NCBI RefSeq assembly: GCF_029784135.1 | Contig: NC_073745.1 | Location: 280,337,803-280,401,802, forward strand | DNA: 64,000 nucleotides | Reading direction: 5' to 3' | Origin: Toxorhynchites rutilus septentrionalis | Lineage: Eukaryota; Arthropoda; Insecta; Diptera; Culicidae | Shown: in pieces, positions 25,601-34,529 of the stretch | How positions within the stretch are numbered: the first letter of the stretch is position 1 | Layout of the letters: every line of letters begins with the position of its first letter | Position numbers and translations under genes: made by a program | The notes under the pieces: generated by a model | Told to the model about the DNA's origin: nothing | Databases searched by the model: none | The model's input: only the letters and a program-made list of their open reading frames with translations

Positions 25601-26079
25601 TTTTCAAATCTAAGGTATAATTGTTATCTTGATAGTTCAAATACTTTTAATAGTAGGACATGGGTAGTTAAAATTGTCTCTAAGTGGATCGGGAAAATTT
25701 TCCGCCAAACAACCAAATCGGCAGCATTATGACACTACCCCTTTGACGCCATTCCTGAGATACTACGATCCTTCTTATGATCCTTCGATCCTTATTCGAG
25801 AAAAAAATGACGGAGCAAAAAGCAACATAATTGTTTGTTTGTTTTAAAGGGACTGCAATTGCAGTTCATTCGCTTCTTATCATCAGTGCTTCAGTGACGT
25901 TTTCGTCACGCTGTTTGATTTTGTGATCCGTGTTAGGGAAATACCTTGCGGTGTGAAACTGAAAATATGCGAAATTTTAATCGACTATTTTTCATTTGAA
26001 TGAGACGTTGCACACGCATTTGACCTAAGAGACTGCATATTTTCCACAAGTAGAAATTTTTTCTTTGATTCGAGGGAAT

Positions 26080-27000
26080 TTATTTTTGAGGGTGCGTTCG
26101 GTAGAACGTGTTGTAGGAAACTAAATGGTATTTGTGCAAACACTATACATTGAAATTTTTGACGCATTAAATTAGCTTGATGTCTCGAAAGGAGCAGGTC
26201 TTGACGGAATTCCACCGGTTTTTACGAAAAAATTTGGCATCTGAATTAACTCATCCACTTTTATGGCTTTTCAATAAGCCATTGGAATCAGAAAGGTTCC
26301 CAAAAATATAAGAAAACTCTTTTCTTGTACCAATATTCAAATCCGATAGAATCGAGGTAAGAAATTATGGTGGAGTAGCAATTATTTCTTGCATTCCAAA
26401 ACTCTTTGAAGCCATAATAAACCAAAACTTTTTCAACAACTAAAGACACGAATTACGAATAAGCAACATGGTTTTTTCAAAGGACGATCAACAAATTTGC
26501 TAGAATTTGTCACATTCTCTTTGAATGCAATGGATAATGGTAATCAACTTGAAGCTCTATACATTGACTTTAGTAAGGCTTTCGATCAAGTTGATATACC
26601 CTTACTCCTTCTTAAACTTCAAAAAATAGGGATGGAAGTCAAGCTATTGAAATGGCTACAATCATATTTGACTAACCACACACAAATGGTAAGATTTAAT
26701 GGGAAAATTTCAAAACCAATATTTGTTACATCCGAAGTTCCTCAAGGCTCTCATTTGGGGCCACGTTTGTTCATTTTATTTGTTAATGACGTTTGCGTTT
26801 TTCGTAACAATGTTAAGGCACTTTTCTACGCAGATGATATGAAGCTGTATATGGAAATAATTAATGAAGAAGACTCTCAAACATTCAAAAATGAATTTGA
26901 CATATTTTATAATTGGTGCACTAAGAGTTTATTACAGCTAAATGTTAAGAAATGCACTTTGATGGCTTTTACAAGAAGAAGAACACACTTGAACACTTGA
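26080..27000 (+). pseudogene. LINE reverse transcriptase fragment (CR1/Jockey group)
   Basis: This is the fingers and palm of a non-LTR reverse transcriptase. Before 26497, in another frame, I read LDVSKGAGLDGIPPVFLRKN and then NKPLESERFPK, PIFKSDRIEVRNYGGVAI and IPKLFEAIINQNFF. This is the usual block order upstream of the catalytic core. From 26497 the frame gives LEALYIDFSKAFDQVD (catalytic Asp), EVPQGSHLGPRLFILFVNDV, and FYADDMKLYM (the YADD box with the two catalytic Asp residues), ending at 27000. Stops and frame changes upstream and the lack of endonuclease show a truncated dead copy. Clade assignment is by motif style only. Confidence 0.8.
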
Positions 27001-27185
27001 ACAACGTGAATATGTGAAAACAATACAATCAACGAAGGAAAATATTAAGGAATTATCAACATCAAGTTACTGTGCGGAAGAACTTGTTAATACCAAAAAA
27101 GCCCCAATTCGCATGTGTTATAAATTTGCTCATGTTACGCTCGCGTATAATCAGAGATTTACTTCATATGCAAATACACCTTCTA

Positions 27186-28370
27186 CAGGGTTTTCCATTT
27201 CGGGCTTCCGAAAGTATACAGCCCTGCGCTGACAACCGTTTGACATAGCTGTCAACCAAAGCGTCATATCGTTAGTTGAATGTCTGCCATTTTACAATAT
27301 GGATCGTTTTAGCATCGCACAATTGTTAAATTATATTATGTTAAATTATATTATAAAAATGATGAAAAACCGGCAAATGTTTTTCGAGTATTACGGACCG
27401 ATTTTGGTCATCATGGACGGCCTACAGAGCACACAATCGCTAATGTAGTGCGTAAATTCGAACAAACTGGATCCGTAGCGGATATTGTGAAACCTGCGCA
27501 TCATCGTAATGTGCGTTCGGCCGAAAATATTGCTGCTGTTGCTGCCAGTGTGGAGGATGACCCGAATGTTTCGATTCCTCGGCGTGCTCAGCAATTGGGC
27601 TTGTCAAACACATCATTGTGGCGAATTTTGCATTTGGACTTGCACCTACATCCATATAAAGTCCAACTGGTACAAAAATTAGAGCGTGGTGACCATGGAA
27701 TGCATCGGGCATACGTCGATTGGGCGAACGAACAACAGCAGCAAAATGCTGAATTTTCGCATAAAATTTTCTTCAGCGATGAGGCACATTTCGAGCTCGG
27801 TGGCTATGTGAACACCCAAAATTTCCGTATATGGGGCTCAGAAAATCCACACGTGATTGTTGAGAGGCCATTACATCCGCCAAAAGTCACTGTTTGGTGC
27901 GCATTATGGTCTGGTGGAGTCATCGGGCCGTATTTCTTTGAAAATGAGGACGGCGAGACGGTAACTGTGAATGGTGAGCGCTATGGCCGCATGTTAACCG
28001 ATTTTTTTTGCCACAAATGAAGATATGGATACGGATGACATGTGGTTTCAGCAGGACGGCGCCACGTGCCACACAACACGACCGAACATGGCCATATTGC
28101 GAACGAAATCTGAGGGACGCATAATTTCGCGTTTTGGTGATGCCAATTGATCAGATCATGCGATTTGAACCCGCTAGACTTTTTTTTTGTGGGGTTATGC
28201 GAAAGACCGTGTCTATGCCAACTCTCCGCAAACTCTTGAACATTTGAAAGACAACATTCGTGAAGTTATGACCGAGATACCGCCCCATATGTGCCGAAAA
28301 GTAATCGAAAATTACCTGTTCCGGATCAAGGTGTGCGAGGAAGCCCTAGGTGGACATTTGAATGATGTTG
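27186..28370 (+). pseudogene. D,D41D Tc1/mariner element A (rosa-like), 3' truncated
   Basis: A TIR-like start (CAGGGTTTTCCATTTCGG) follows a TA at 27184-27185. The transposase begins ATG GAT at 27299. A 14-15-bp direct duplication (TTAAATTATATTAT twice, near 27326-27354) accompanies a frame change, and frame 1 then runs to 28020. The first Asp is in FFSDEAHFEL. Motifs KVTVWCALW and GVIGPYFFENEDGETVTVNG follow. A frameshift at the T-run near 27995 moves the rest to frame 2: WFQQDGATCHT holds the second Asp at 28055-28057, several stops follow, then WGYAKDRVYANSPQT. The C-terminus (GGHLNDVV) ends exactly at the TA where element B begins, so the right TIR is missing. Confidence 0.82.
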
Positions 28371-28372
28371 TA

Positions 28373-29688
28373 CAGGGTGGGCCATTTAAAGTGGAAGGAT
28401 TTGTTTTTGCAATAGCAAAGTAAAGAAGTGGAATTTTAAATTTTTTTTTTGAAATTCATTTATTTTGGTCCAAAAAGATTTATTCTAACTACTTTTTGAT
28501 TATGATATCTCGTAAATGACCGCCTCTGGCCTTGACCGCAAAATGTGCCCTTTTTTCGGCATTTTCCATCACTTTGTCCAATGTTTCGGCCGATATGGCA
28601 GCAATTTCTCGTCAGATATTGTCTTTCAGCGCAGCCAGGGTCCTTGGTTTACCAGTGTATATCTTGGATTTTAAATATCCCCATAAAAAAAGTCAGGAGG
28701 CGTCAAATCAGGTGATCTCGGTGGCCAGTCATAATCGCCGTTTTTCGATATTAATCTTCCGGGGAACATTTCGCGCAATAATTTGGTCGTGGCAGCCGCT
28801 GTATGGCATGTAGCGCCGTCCTGTTGGAACCAGTAATTGTCCAATTCATTTTCACGAACAAATGGCAATAAAAAATCGGTTATCATTGTCCGATAACGCT
28901 CCCCATTCACGGTTACCGTTGCTCCATTTTCGTTTTCAAAGAAGTACGGGCCGATGACTTTATCGGCATAAATGCCACACCACACAGTAACTTTTTGGTC
29001 GTAAAGAGGTTGCGTTTCGATGAATTGAGGGTTTTCAGTAGCATAAAACCGACAATTTTGTTTATTCACTCCTCCATTCAAGTTGAAATGCGCCTCATCA
29101 GACATTATGATTTTTTGCCAAAAGCCACGTTCATTTTTGGCCATTTCGATGGTCCATTTCGCAAAATCAAGTCGACGTGGTAAGTCAGATGGGTTAAGTT
29201 GTTGAGCCATTTGAATTTTATACGGAAACATTTTCAAATCAACACGAATTATGCGTCAGAGTGTGGTTCGAGCGATGCCTATCTCTTGCGAACGATGGCG
29301 ACCTGATGTCGATGGAGTCTCTGCAACACTGGCTCGAACGGCATCAATATTCTCGTCGAAACGTCTTGGTCGTTGTCTGGACAGATGACTGGCATTACCA
29401 ACACTACCAGACGATATAAAATTGGCATATAATCGACGTATAGTGTTGTCTCCAGGCGATGTTTGAACTTTATTTTTATTTTTCCACGCACGTTTAGTTA
29501 ACACAATTGAGAAGTTATTTTGAATGTACAGCTGAACAATTTCAGCGCGTTGTTTAGGTGTGTATTGTTCCATGGTTAAAATTGTACTGAAATGACGCTT
29601 CCAACGCGGTATGACATTTGTTAATCTGACATCTCTGTCAAAAGTTATGGGGTTGCCAGATGCTTCCACTTTAAATGGCCCACCCTGT
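28373..29688 (-). mobile_element. D,D41D Tc1/mariner element B (rosa-like) with intact TIRs
   Basis: Both ends carry a 25-bp terminal inverted repeat starting CAGGGTGGGCCATTTAAAGT. The two copies are identical over 25 bp and diverge afterwards. TA duplications lie at 28371-28372 and 29689-29690. The length of 1316 bp is full size for the family. The identical TIRs and few coding lesions mark it as the youngest DNA transposon in this cluster. Confidence 0.9.
28450..29573 (-). pseudogene. D,D41D transposase, nearly intact
   Basis: This is the transposase of element B. The start ATG at 29573 gives MEQYTPKQRAEIVQLYIQNN, the N-terminal helix-turn-helix region. In the same frame one TGA at 29256-29258 interrupts between IARTTL and RIIRVDLKMF. 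The first catalytic Asp is in IMSDEAHFNL. The second is in WFQQDGATCHT. The third is in DLTPPDFF, with 41 residues between the second and third, so D,D41D. One T is missing from the T-run near 28686-28692, shifting FLWGYLKSK out of frame, and a further stop occurs near 28615. The C-terminus continues in that frame to about 28480. Only about three small lesions separate it from an open gene. Confidence 0.85.
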
Positions 29689-29690
29689 AC

Positions 29691-29936
29691 ATCGCAATTT
29701 CCATCTACAAGCCTTCCAATATTATAAGCTATCAACTTTTCTTTATTCGAAATGATATCATTTAGTAGCAGGAATACATTGGATTTATCTTCAGAGCATA
29801 GAAAATTGTAACTATTATTTCTCCACAAGGTCGCCCAATTTTCTTCAGGGTGATCATTTTCTACACTAGGTTTTATCGGAGTATTTCTGAGAAACTTGTT
29901 ATACATCTGTTCTATTTGTAACAATGCGCCCCTCAT
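29691..29936 (-). pseudogene. Probable LINE C-terminal (zinc-knuckle) fragment
   Basis: An open frame reads through EENWATLWRNN, then LCSEDKSNVFLLLNDIISN and KEKLIAYNIGRLVDGNCDV, and runs into element B. The order W..W, then S-E-D-K-S and L-N-D-I-I-S-N-K-E-K-L, then the start of a C-x-x-C, resembles the reverse transcriptase zinc-binding region at the end of some LINE ORF2 proteins. The second cysteine pair would lie beyond the junction and is not found. The identification is by pattern only. Confidence 0.4.
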
Positions 29937-30202
29937 TTGAGCTGACTTTTAATCAATCACCAGAGGATTATTTGGTACGTATTCACCTTTTCTGAATTAT
30001 AGCACTCACAAATATTGTAAACATCATACTTGAGCACCATTTATATCAGATGTATATATCTAAATCATGTAATCAATGCATCTCGATGTCCTTAATTATG
30101 ATCAGGGTTTATCCGATGCACTGATGTTGTCCGCGTGATTACTATGGCAGCCGCTTGGCGCGCTGCAGTTTGTTTGTTTTGTTTTGTTGTCATTCGCGCG
30201 TA

Positions 30203-31161
30203 GGGTAACACGGGGTGAGTTGGACATACGGGGTGATTTGGACCACCCCATTATCTCAAAAAGTACGGCTCAACTTGGATTTTTTATAATGTCATCTTCT
30301 CTTATTGTTGAACCGTATGTAACTAACGTAAAAAAAACTTTGGTAAAATTCGACAGGTGGAAGGAAACGGTAGCATGAACACAACAATCACTTTGATTGT
30401 CAAAAAATGTGAGTTTTCCGATCGTGATTTAAGGTTTTTCCCGCTGATTAAACAAACTTTTCGTGTATTGTGCAGTAAAGTTCTGTTCGTTTACAGAAGA
30501 GGAACAATTTGATGCAGCGAAACTGTAAGTTTGTTAACAATAAGTGAAATTAATTGCATTTTAATTTTTGCATGTTGTGTGGGGTAACATGGACACATTT
30601 CTGTGGGGTGAATTGGTCCTACAGGTTTGAGGCTTTTCTTCGATATAATTGATTCCAGATGTCACGAAAATAATAAAATAGGATGGGGCGAACAACGTTG
30701 AGAGAAGGAGGAGCTTGAAAAAGCAACTAAGGCCATCAAGAACGGATTTTGTTTGACCACCAACGAAAGTGTTTGAAAATGCTCGAACAACAGTGAAAAG
30801 ATTCATGCAGCATTCGATGGTCTCAATCCAATTTTTCTGGTCTGGAATCTGGCCAAGACACCTGGTATCGATCCCAGAACACTGTTACTGATTGTAACAT
30901 TATCCCAAAATACTTTACATAAACATAAGTATGTTTTTTTTCGATGAAACACACCCCGCAAGAAATTTTATTGTCCAAAAACCATCTCTTTTATTTTATG
31001 ATATATTTGATAGTTTGAAGCTTGATATAATGATTAAACATTATTGATTGAGAGAAAACAAGTGTAGCTCAGTATACAACGTGACATTTTTGATTTAGAC
31101 CGTATTGGTTTGGAAATATTAGGCGATTTGCTTAGGTGGTCCAAATTCCCCCCTTTTCCCC
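30203..31161. mobile_element. TA-flanked TIR element with G-rich ends (GGGTAACACGGGGTGAGTTGG)
   Basis: The left end starts GGGTAACACGGGGTGAGTTG after TA at 30201-30202. The right end, in complement, starts GGGGAAAAGGGGGGAATTTG before TA at 31162-31163. Both reach a shared TTGGACCACC or similar inside. The terminal repeats are imperfect. Internal text such as GGGGTAACATGGACACATTT near 30581 and GGGGTGAATTGGTCC near 30604 repeats the same theme. No transposase is recognisable. Style and TA site resemble other G-rich elements at 32254-33805 and near 37384. Confidence 0.6.
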
Positions 31162-31339
31162 TAGCAGAAATAAAGTTTCTCTGCGTTGAGTGCTTTCCAC
31201 CTTTGAAATGCCCAACAAAAGGTAATATTCTGAAGAAAGCCTAAATTATGAATGGATCAATATGATGACAGTAAACTCAAACAATGAGAAATGCAACATC
31301 TACTTGTAAATTCCCTCCCTATGTCCGGAAGCTCAGTTG

Positions 31340-32098
31340 CCAGAAATAACCTTTCATTTTTTCATTGCCGGATTTTTTTTTGCAGAAAGGGATTGCATAA
31401 TAATTATGAAGATGGTTGATGGCATTAATAACCCTTGGAGAGTTCCATTTTTTTTTTTTTTTTTGATTTTCAATGATGATTTAGTATTGTTTACTATGGT
31501 TCTGAAAATTTTCTTTTCTGGAAAAATTTTAACAAGCCTAGGCGACCGCGAATCCCCTAGTCGAAAAGGCTCTTCAATACTGGGTTCCTCCATGCTTGTT
31601 CAAAAGCCTTGTTTAGATTAAGTGCGGTCATATCTGCGTGGTGATCTTTCTCACTAACTTCATGTACAATAGCGGCTAATTGTTCGAGGTGATCTTCTGT
31701 GCAATTTACCGCACGAAAAGCGAACTGTACGGGATCGATCAGCTTATTAGACTCTAAGGAGATCTTTAGCCGTCTGTTAAATATTCTTTTTAGCTTTTCT
31801 CCAACACAACTAAAAGAGTTATAGGTCGGAAGCCTTAGTGCTTGGCCTTGGTTTTGGTTTGCTCTAATTAGTGCTCATTCAAGTTCAATAATGAAAATGT
31901 TTCTGTTGAAATCGTACCCCGAATTGGAGCTGAAGTCAATGAGCTCACTTACACATTCGGGTTTTATGGTTTGGAGAATATTTTTATAGTGATGGTTGGA
32001 CGAGACTGTGGCATAATTTTCTCCAAAAGCTTCTGCTAGTGTTCTATGGTCAACTATGTATTGACCATTAATTAGAAGATAGTATTGATTCCCACGCT
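31340..32098 (-). pseudogene. LINE ORF2 reverse transcriptase, 3' portion (I/Jockey-like)
   Basis: On the minus strand below the SINE junction I read YYLLINGQYIVDHRTLAEAF and GENYATVSSNHHYKNIL, the linker before the RT. Then come GEKLKRIFNRRLKISLESNK and VQFAFRAVNCTEDHLEQLAA, the RT fingers. Next are the LNLNKAFEQAWRNPVLKSLF region, where Asn replaces the usual catalytic Asp of D-x-x-K-A-Y/F, and NGTLQGLLMPSTIFIII, which corresponds to the G-x-P-Q-G-S-V-L block. Frame changes and stops occur throughout, and a segment around the P-G-P-D motif is missing. It is the same element as 33891-34515, separated by a later SINE insertion. Confidence 0.75.
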
Positions 32099-32253
32099 GT
32101 GTGCTCCCGTGGCCGAGTGATTAGCGTCCCACATTATCACACCGTGGGCTCGGATTCGGTTCCCGTTCTGGCCGGGGTATTTTTTGCCAAAGAAATTGTC
32201 AATCTGGAATACAGTCAAGGCGTGTTATCCGGCATAGAAAACTCAACTAAGTA

Positions 32254-33805
32254 GGGTAGGGCGGGGCTAGTTGGTCATTTTTGAATAAATTTGGCTATAA
32301 CTTTGTAGTACGAAGTTTTGCGTTAAAATGTTATGTACCACAATGAAGCTTACCTTTTTCCCTTTCAATGAAAAATAACCAGAGAATCAATTATTTGACA
32401 TTTTTCTTCTTCTTCTTCTTTGTTTTTAAGAGGCTTTAAACTTTGCAGTTCATTCGCCTCTAATATATCTTTTATTTAAAGTCTTTATATTTCAGAATAA
32501 ATTGACAAACTAACCCCACACAGGGAGTAAGTTGAAAATTATTCGGGTAATCTTTTCTAGCGATTTCGTCTCTCTTCCACTTTGTGGCGAACCAGAGATG
32601 CCAGATGTGAAGACATGTCTTCATTTTGAAGATATTTGATTTTGTGAAAACATTTCGAAGACATTATGGAATATGTGAAGACGTCTCCGTATGATAGCGT
32701 ACGTGGATTTTTAAAAGATATTATTTCCATGAAATTCTATTGGCCGAAAATATCGTCAAAAAAGTAGTCTCAGCGAACGAAGCGGTCTGAATACATATTG
32801 TCTCTAGAAGACATTAGTTCATTTGCACTCGAAAATTCGAATGATTGTGACATTGGATTTCTATTATTTTGGCCCTACTATGCAATAGATTAACCTAGAT
32901 CTTTCAAACGACCACTTCACAAAAGGTTTTCCGGTTACATACCTTTTCTACAATTAGTTTCATGGATATGGTTTAAGTTACAACCAAACTTTGAAAGCTG
33001 AAATAAACAAATAGAGTTATCACAGTTCAGTTTTTTTGTGAAGAACTTTCCTACGATATTATGGTGAAGACATTTTCTCGTTCCATGTCAAGACTTTTGA
33101 AAAAATCACCTGGCATCCTTGCGACGCACAACCGCTTGCATTCTTGCTTGCATTTGTTTTGAAGACATTTGTACCGTTCGCCCCAAAGTATATAGAAATA
33201 CCCTCCAGGTATGCTACATTACTAATGCATTATTGTGAGTTCTGATATTCAATGATAGCGTTTATATTTAATGGGAATTTTACAGCAAAAAATATAAATA
33301 TGACAATTATATTGCAAGTGATTTGTGTAGTGGTTGTCTCTTTTCAAATACACTGGGTTTAGCAGTAAAACATATGCTTTCTATATTTATTTATAGCTTG
33401 CGTGATGAAACACGGCATTCCTGAAAATTTTATATGCGTTGCTCTCAAACGAGCAATTTGTGTGACCAACCATAAAAATAATTTTAAAAAACGATTTCCA
33501 TTAACACTTAAAGCTAATACGTACAATAAACCTTTGTTTCACGTTTGAACCGATTTTTCTCATGGTCATTAACCAGTTTTAGAACACATTTTATAATGCG
33601 CAAACCGTGAATGATTTTTGGCAAAATCGGAGCCATGTCCATATTTTTTAACCTATTTAATAAAAAATTATTCCAATTTGCTTATTTTATTGTATCAGTA
33701 ATTCGCTATTTTTCATCCATAGATCGCTAATTTCTTAGACGCTCAGATTCCAAGATATCGTCACTGACCAACTTACCCCTATGACTAACTAGCCCCGCCA
33801 TACCC
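32254..33805. mobile_element. 1.55-kb TA-flanked TIR element inside the SINE
   Basis: The left end is GGGTAGGGCGGGGCTAGTTG. The right end in complement is GGGTATGGCGGGGCTAGTTA, and the match continues inward for several bases. TA duplications lie at 32252-32253 and 33806-33807, and removing the element rejoins the SINE. No transposase motif was found in any frame, so it is probably a non-autonomous Tc1/mariner-like element. It carries its own smaller insertion, the retro-tail motif at 32400-32461. Confidence 0.85.
32400..32461 (-). repeat. Retro-tail motif with (GAA)n 3' tail
   Basis: On the minus strand AGAGGCGAATGAACTGCAAA then GTTTAAAGCCTCTTAAAAAC is followed by an AAGAAGAAGAAGAA tail. 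AGAGGC and GCCTCT can pair as a stem. The same motif is at 52180-52213 with a (GAAA)n tail and a clear target duplication. It is probably a severely 5'-truncated LINE or SINE end. Confidence 0.6.
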
Positions 33806-33890
33806 TACTACTAATAAAAACTACGCAAGTAATACCTACGTTGAGAAGGAAAAAGTTCCACTGGGAACGTTAGTGCCACACAAGAAGAAG

Positions 33891-34515
33891 ATTGATTCCT
33901 ACGATTCTTGCCACTTCACCTTCCAATTTTACTCTTTTGATGACGTTTGGGGATTAATTTCTCTAACAAACATAACCCAGTTATCCAGTTTGGTTTCAAA
34001 TATGACAAACCTATCTTCGCTATGAGTCTTGTGGAATTCCTTCAACAGAGTGCGGGCTTAAACGGACTACTTGAGCAGGTGTTCCTCAATTTTCTTCGAG
34101 CCTCTTTTCTGCTTTTTATATAAATTTTAACCTCGGAAGTCCACCACTGGTTCTAGGGATGTACAATGAAGTTCGAGGATGGTCTGAGAAAAAATTTCTG
34201 CTAACCAATTCAGTCTGGCGAAGAGGCGATTTTCAGTATCCAACTGATAGCTAGTCAAATCTGCATATCAAATTTCCACCTTGGGCTAGTGACCTAGAGG
34301 AAACCTGGCCAAGGTAAATTACAATGGGAGAATGATCACCATTACAGTTGGCTTCATAGATATTCAAAAGTATTTTTAGACGTTCGAGACAAGTAGATTA
34401 GAAATAATAGTCAGATCAATGGCAGTAGTGAAACCAGTAGAGAAATGTGATCTAGTATGTTGTATGTTATTTAAAAATTTAAGGGAGTGAAATCTTCAAT
34501 TGTAGCTCCTCTTCG
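33891..34515 (-). pseudogene. LINE ORF2 endonuclease end and linker (5' part of the split LINE)
   Basis: This is the minus-strand continuation of the LINE interrupted at 32098/33891. Near 34510-34420 I read RRGATIEDF, then LNFLNNIQHTRSHFSTGFTT and AIDLTIIS, the usual C-terminal blocks of an AP-like endonuclease. Around 34100 NLYKKQKRGSKKIEEHLL matches the basic linker, and near 33960-33910 comes FVREINPQTSSKE and then the KWQE or SGKNRRNQ region next to the SINE. Many stops and frame changes are present. Nothing 5' of the endonuclease end is recognisable. Confidence 0.65.
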
Positions 34516-34529
34516 GTTAAGGTGTGTAC

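Larger units (their letters stand above)
32099..33890 (+). mobile_element. tRNA-derived SINE split by a TIR transposon
   Basis: The 5' part (32099-32253) has the tRNA-like head GTGCTCCCGTGGCCGAGTGA with an A-box (TGGCCGAGTGATTAGCG) and a B-box-like GGATTCGGTTCCC. The 3' part (33806-33890) has GTTGAGAAGGAAAAAGTTCC, then GAACGTTAGTGCCACA and a CAAGAAGAAG tail. Joined without the insert it is about 238 bp, a normal SINE size. A 15-bp target duplication brackets it: ATTGATTCCCACGCT at 32084-32098 and ATTGATTCCTACGAT at 33891-33905. It resembles Feilai-type culicine SINEs in layout, but that name is not proven. Confidence 0.85.

Noticed and set aside
25886..25910. Hairpin GTGACG-TTTT-CGTCAC as a terminator or CRE pair
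   Set aside because: A six-base stem in isolation in eukaryotic DNA is not evidence of a regulatory site.
28532..28813. Plus-strand open frame over element B
   Set aside because: It is the antisense shadow of the D,D41D transposase.
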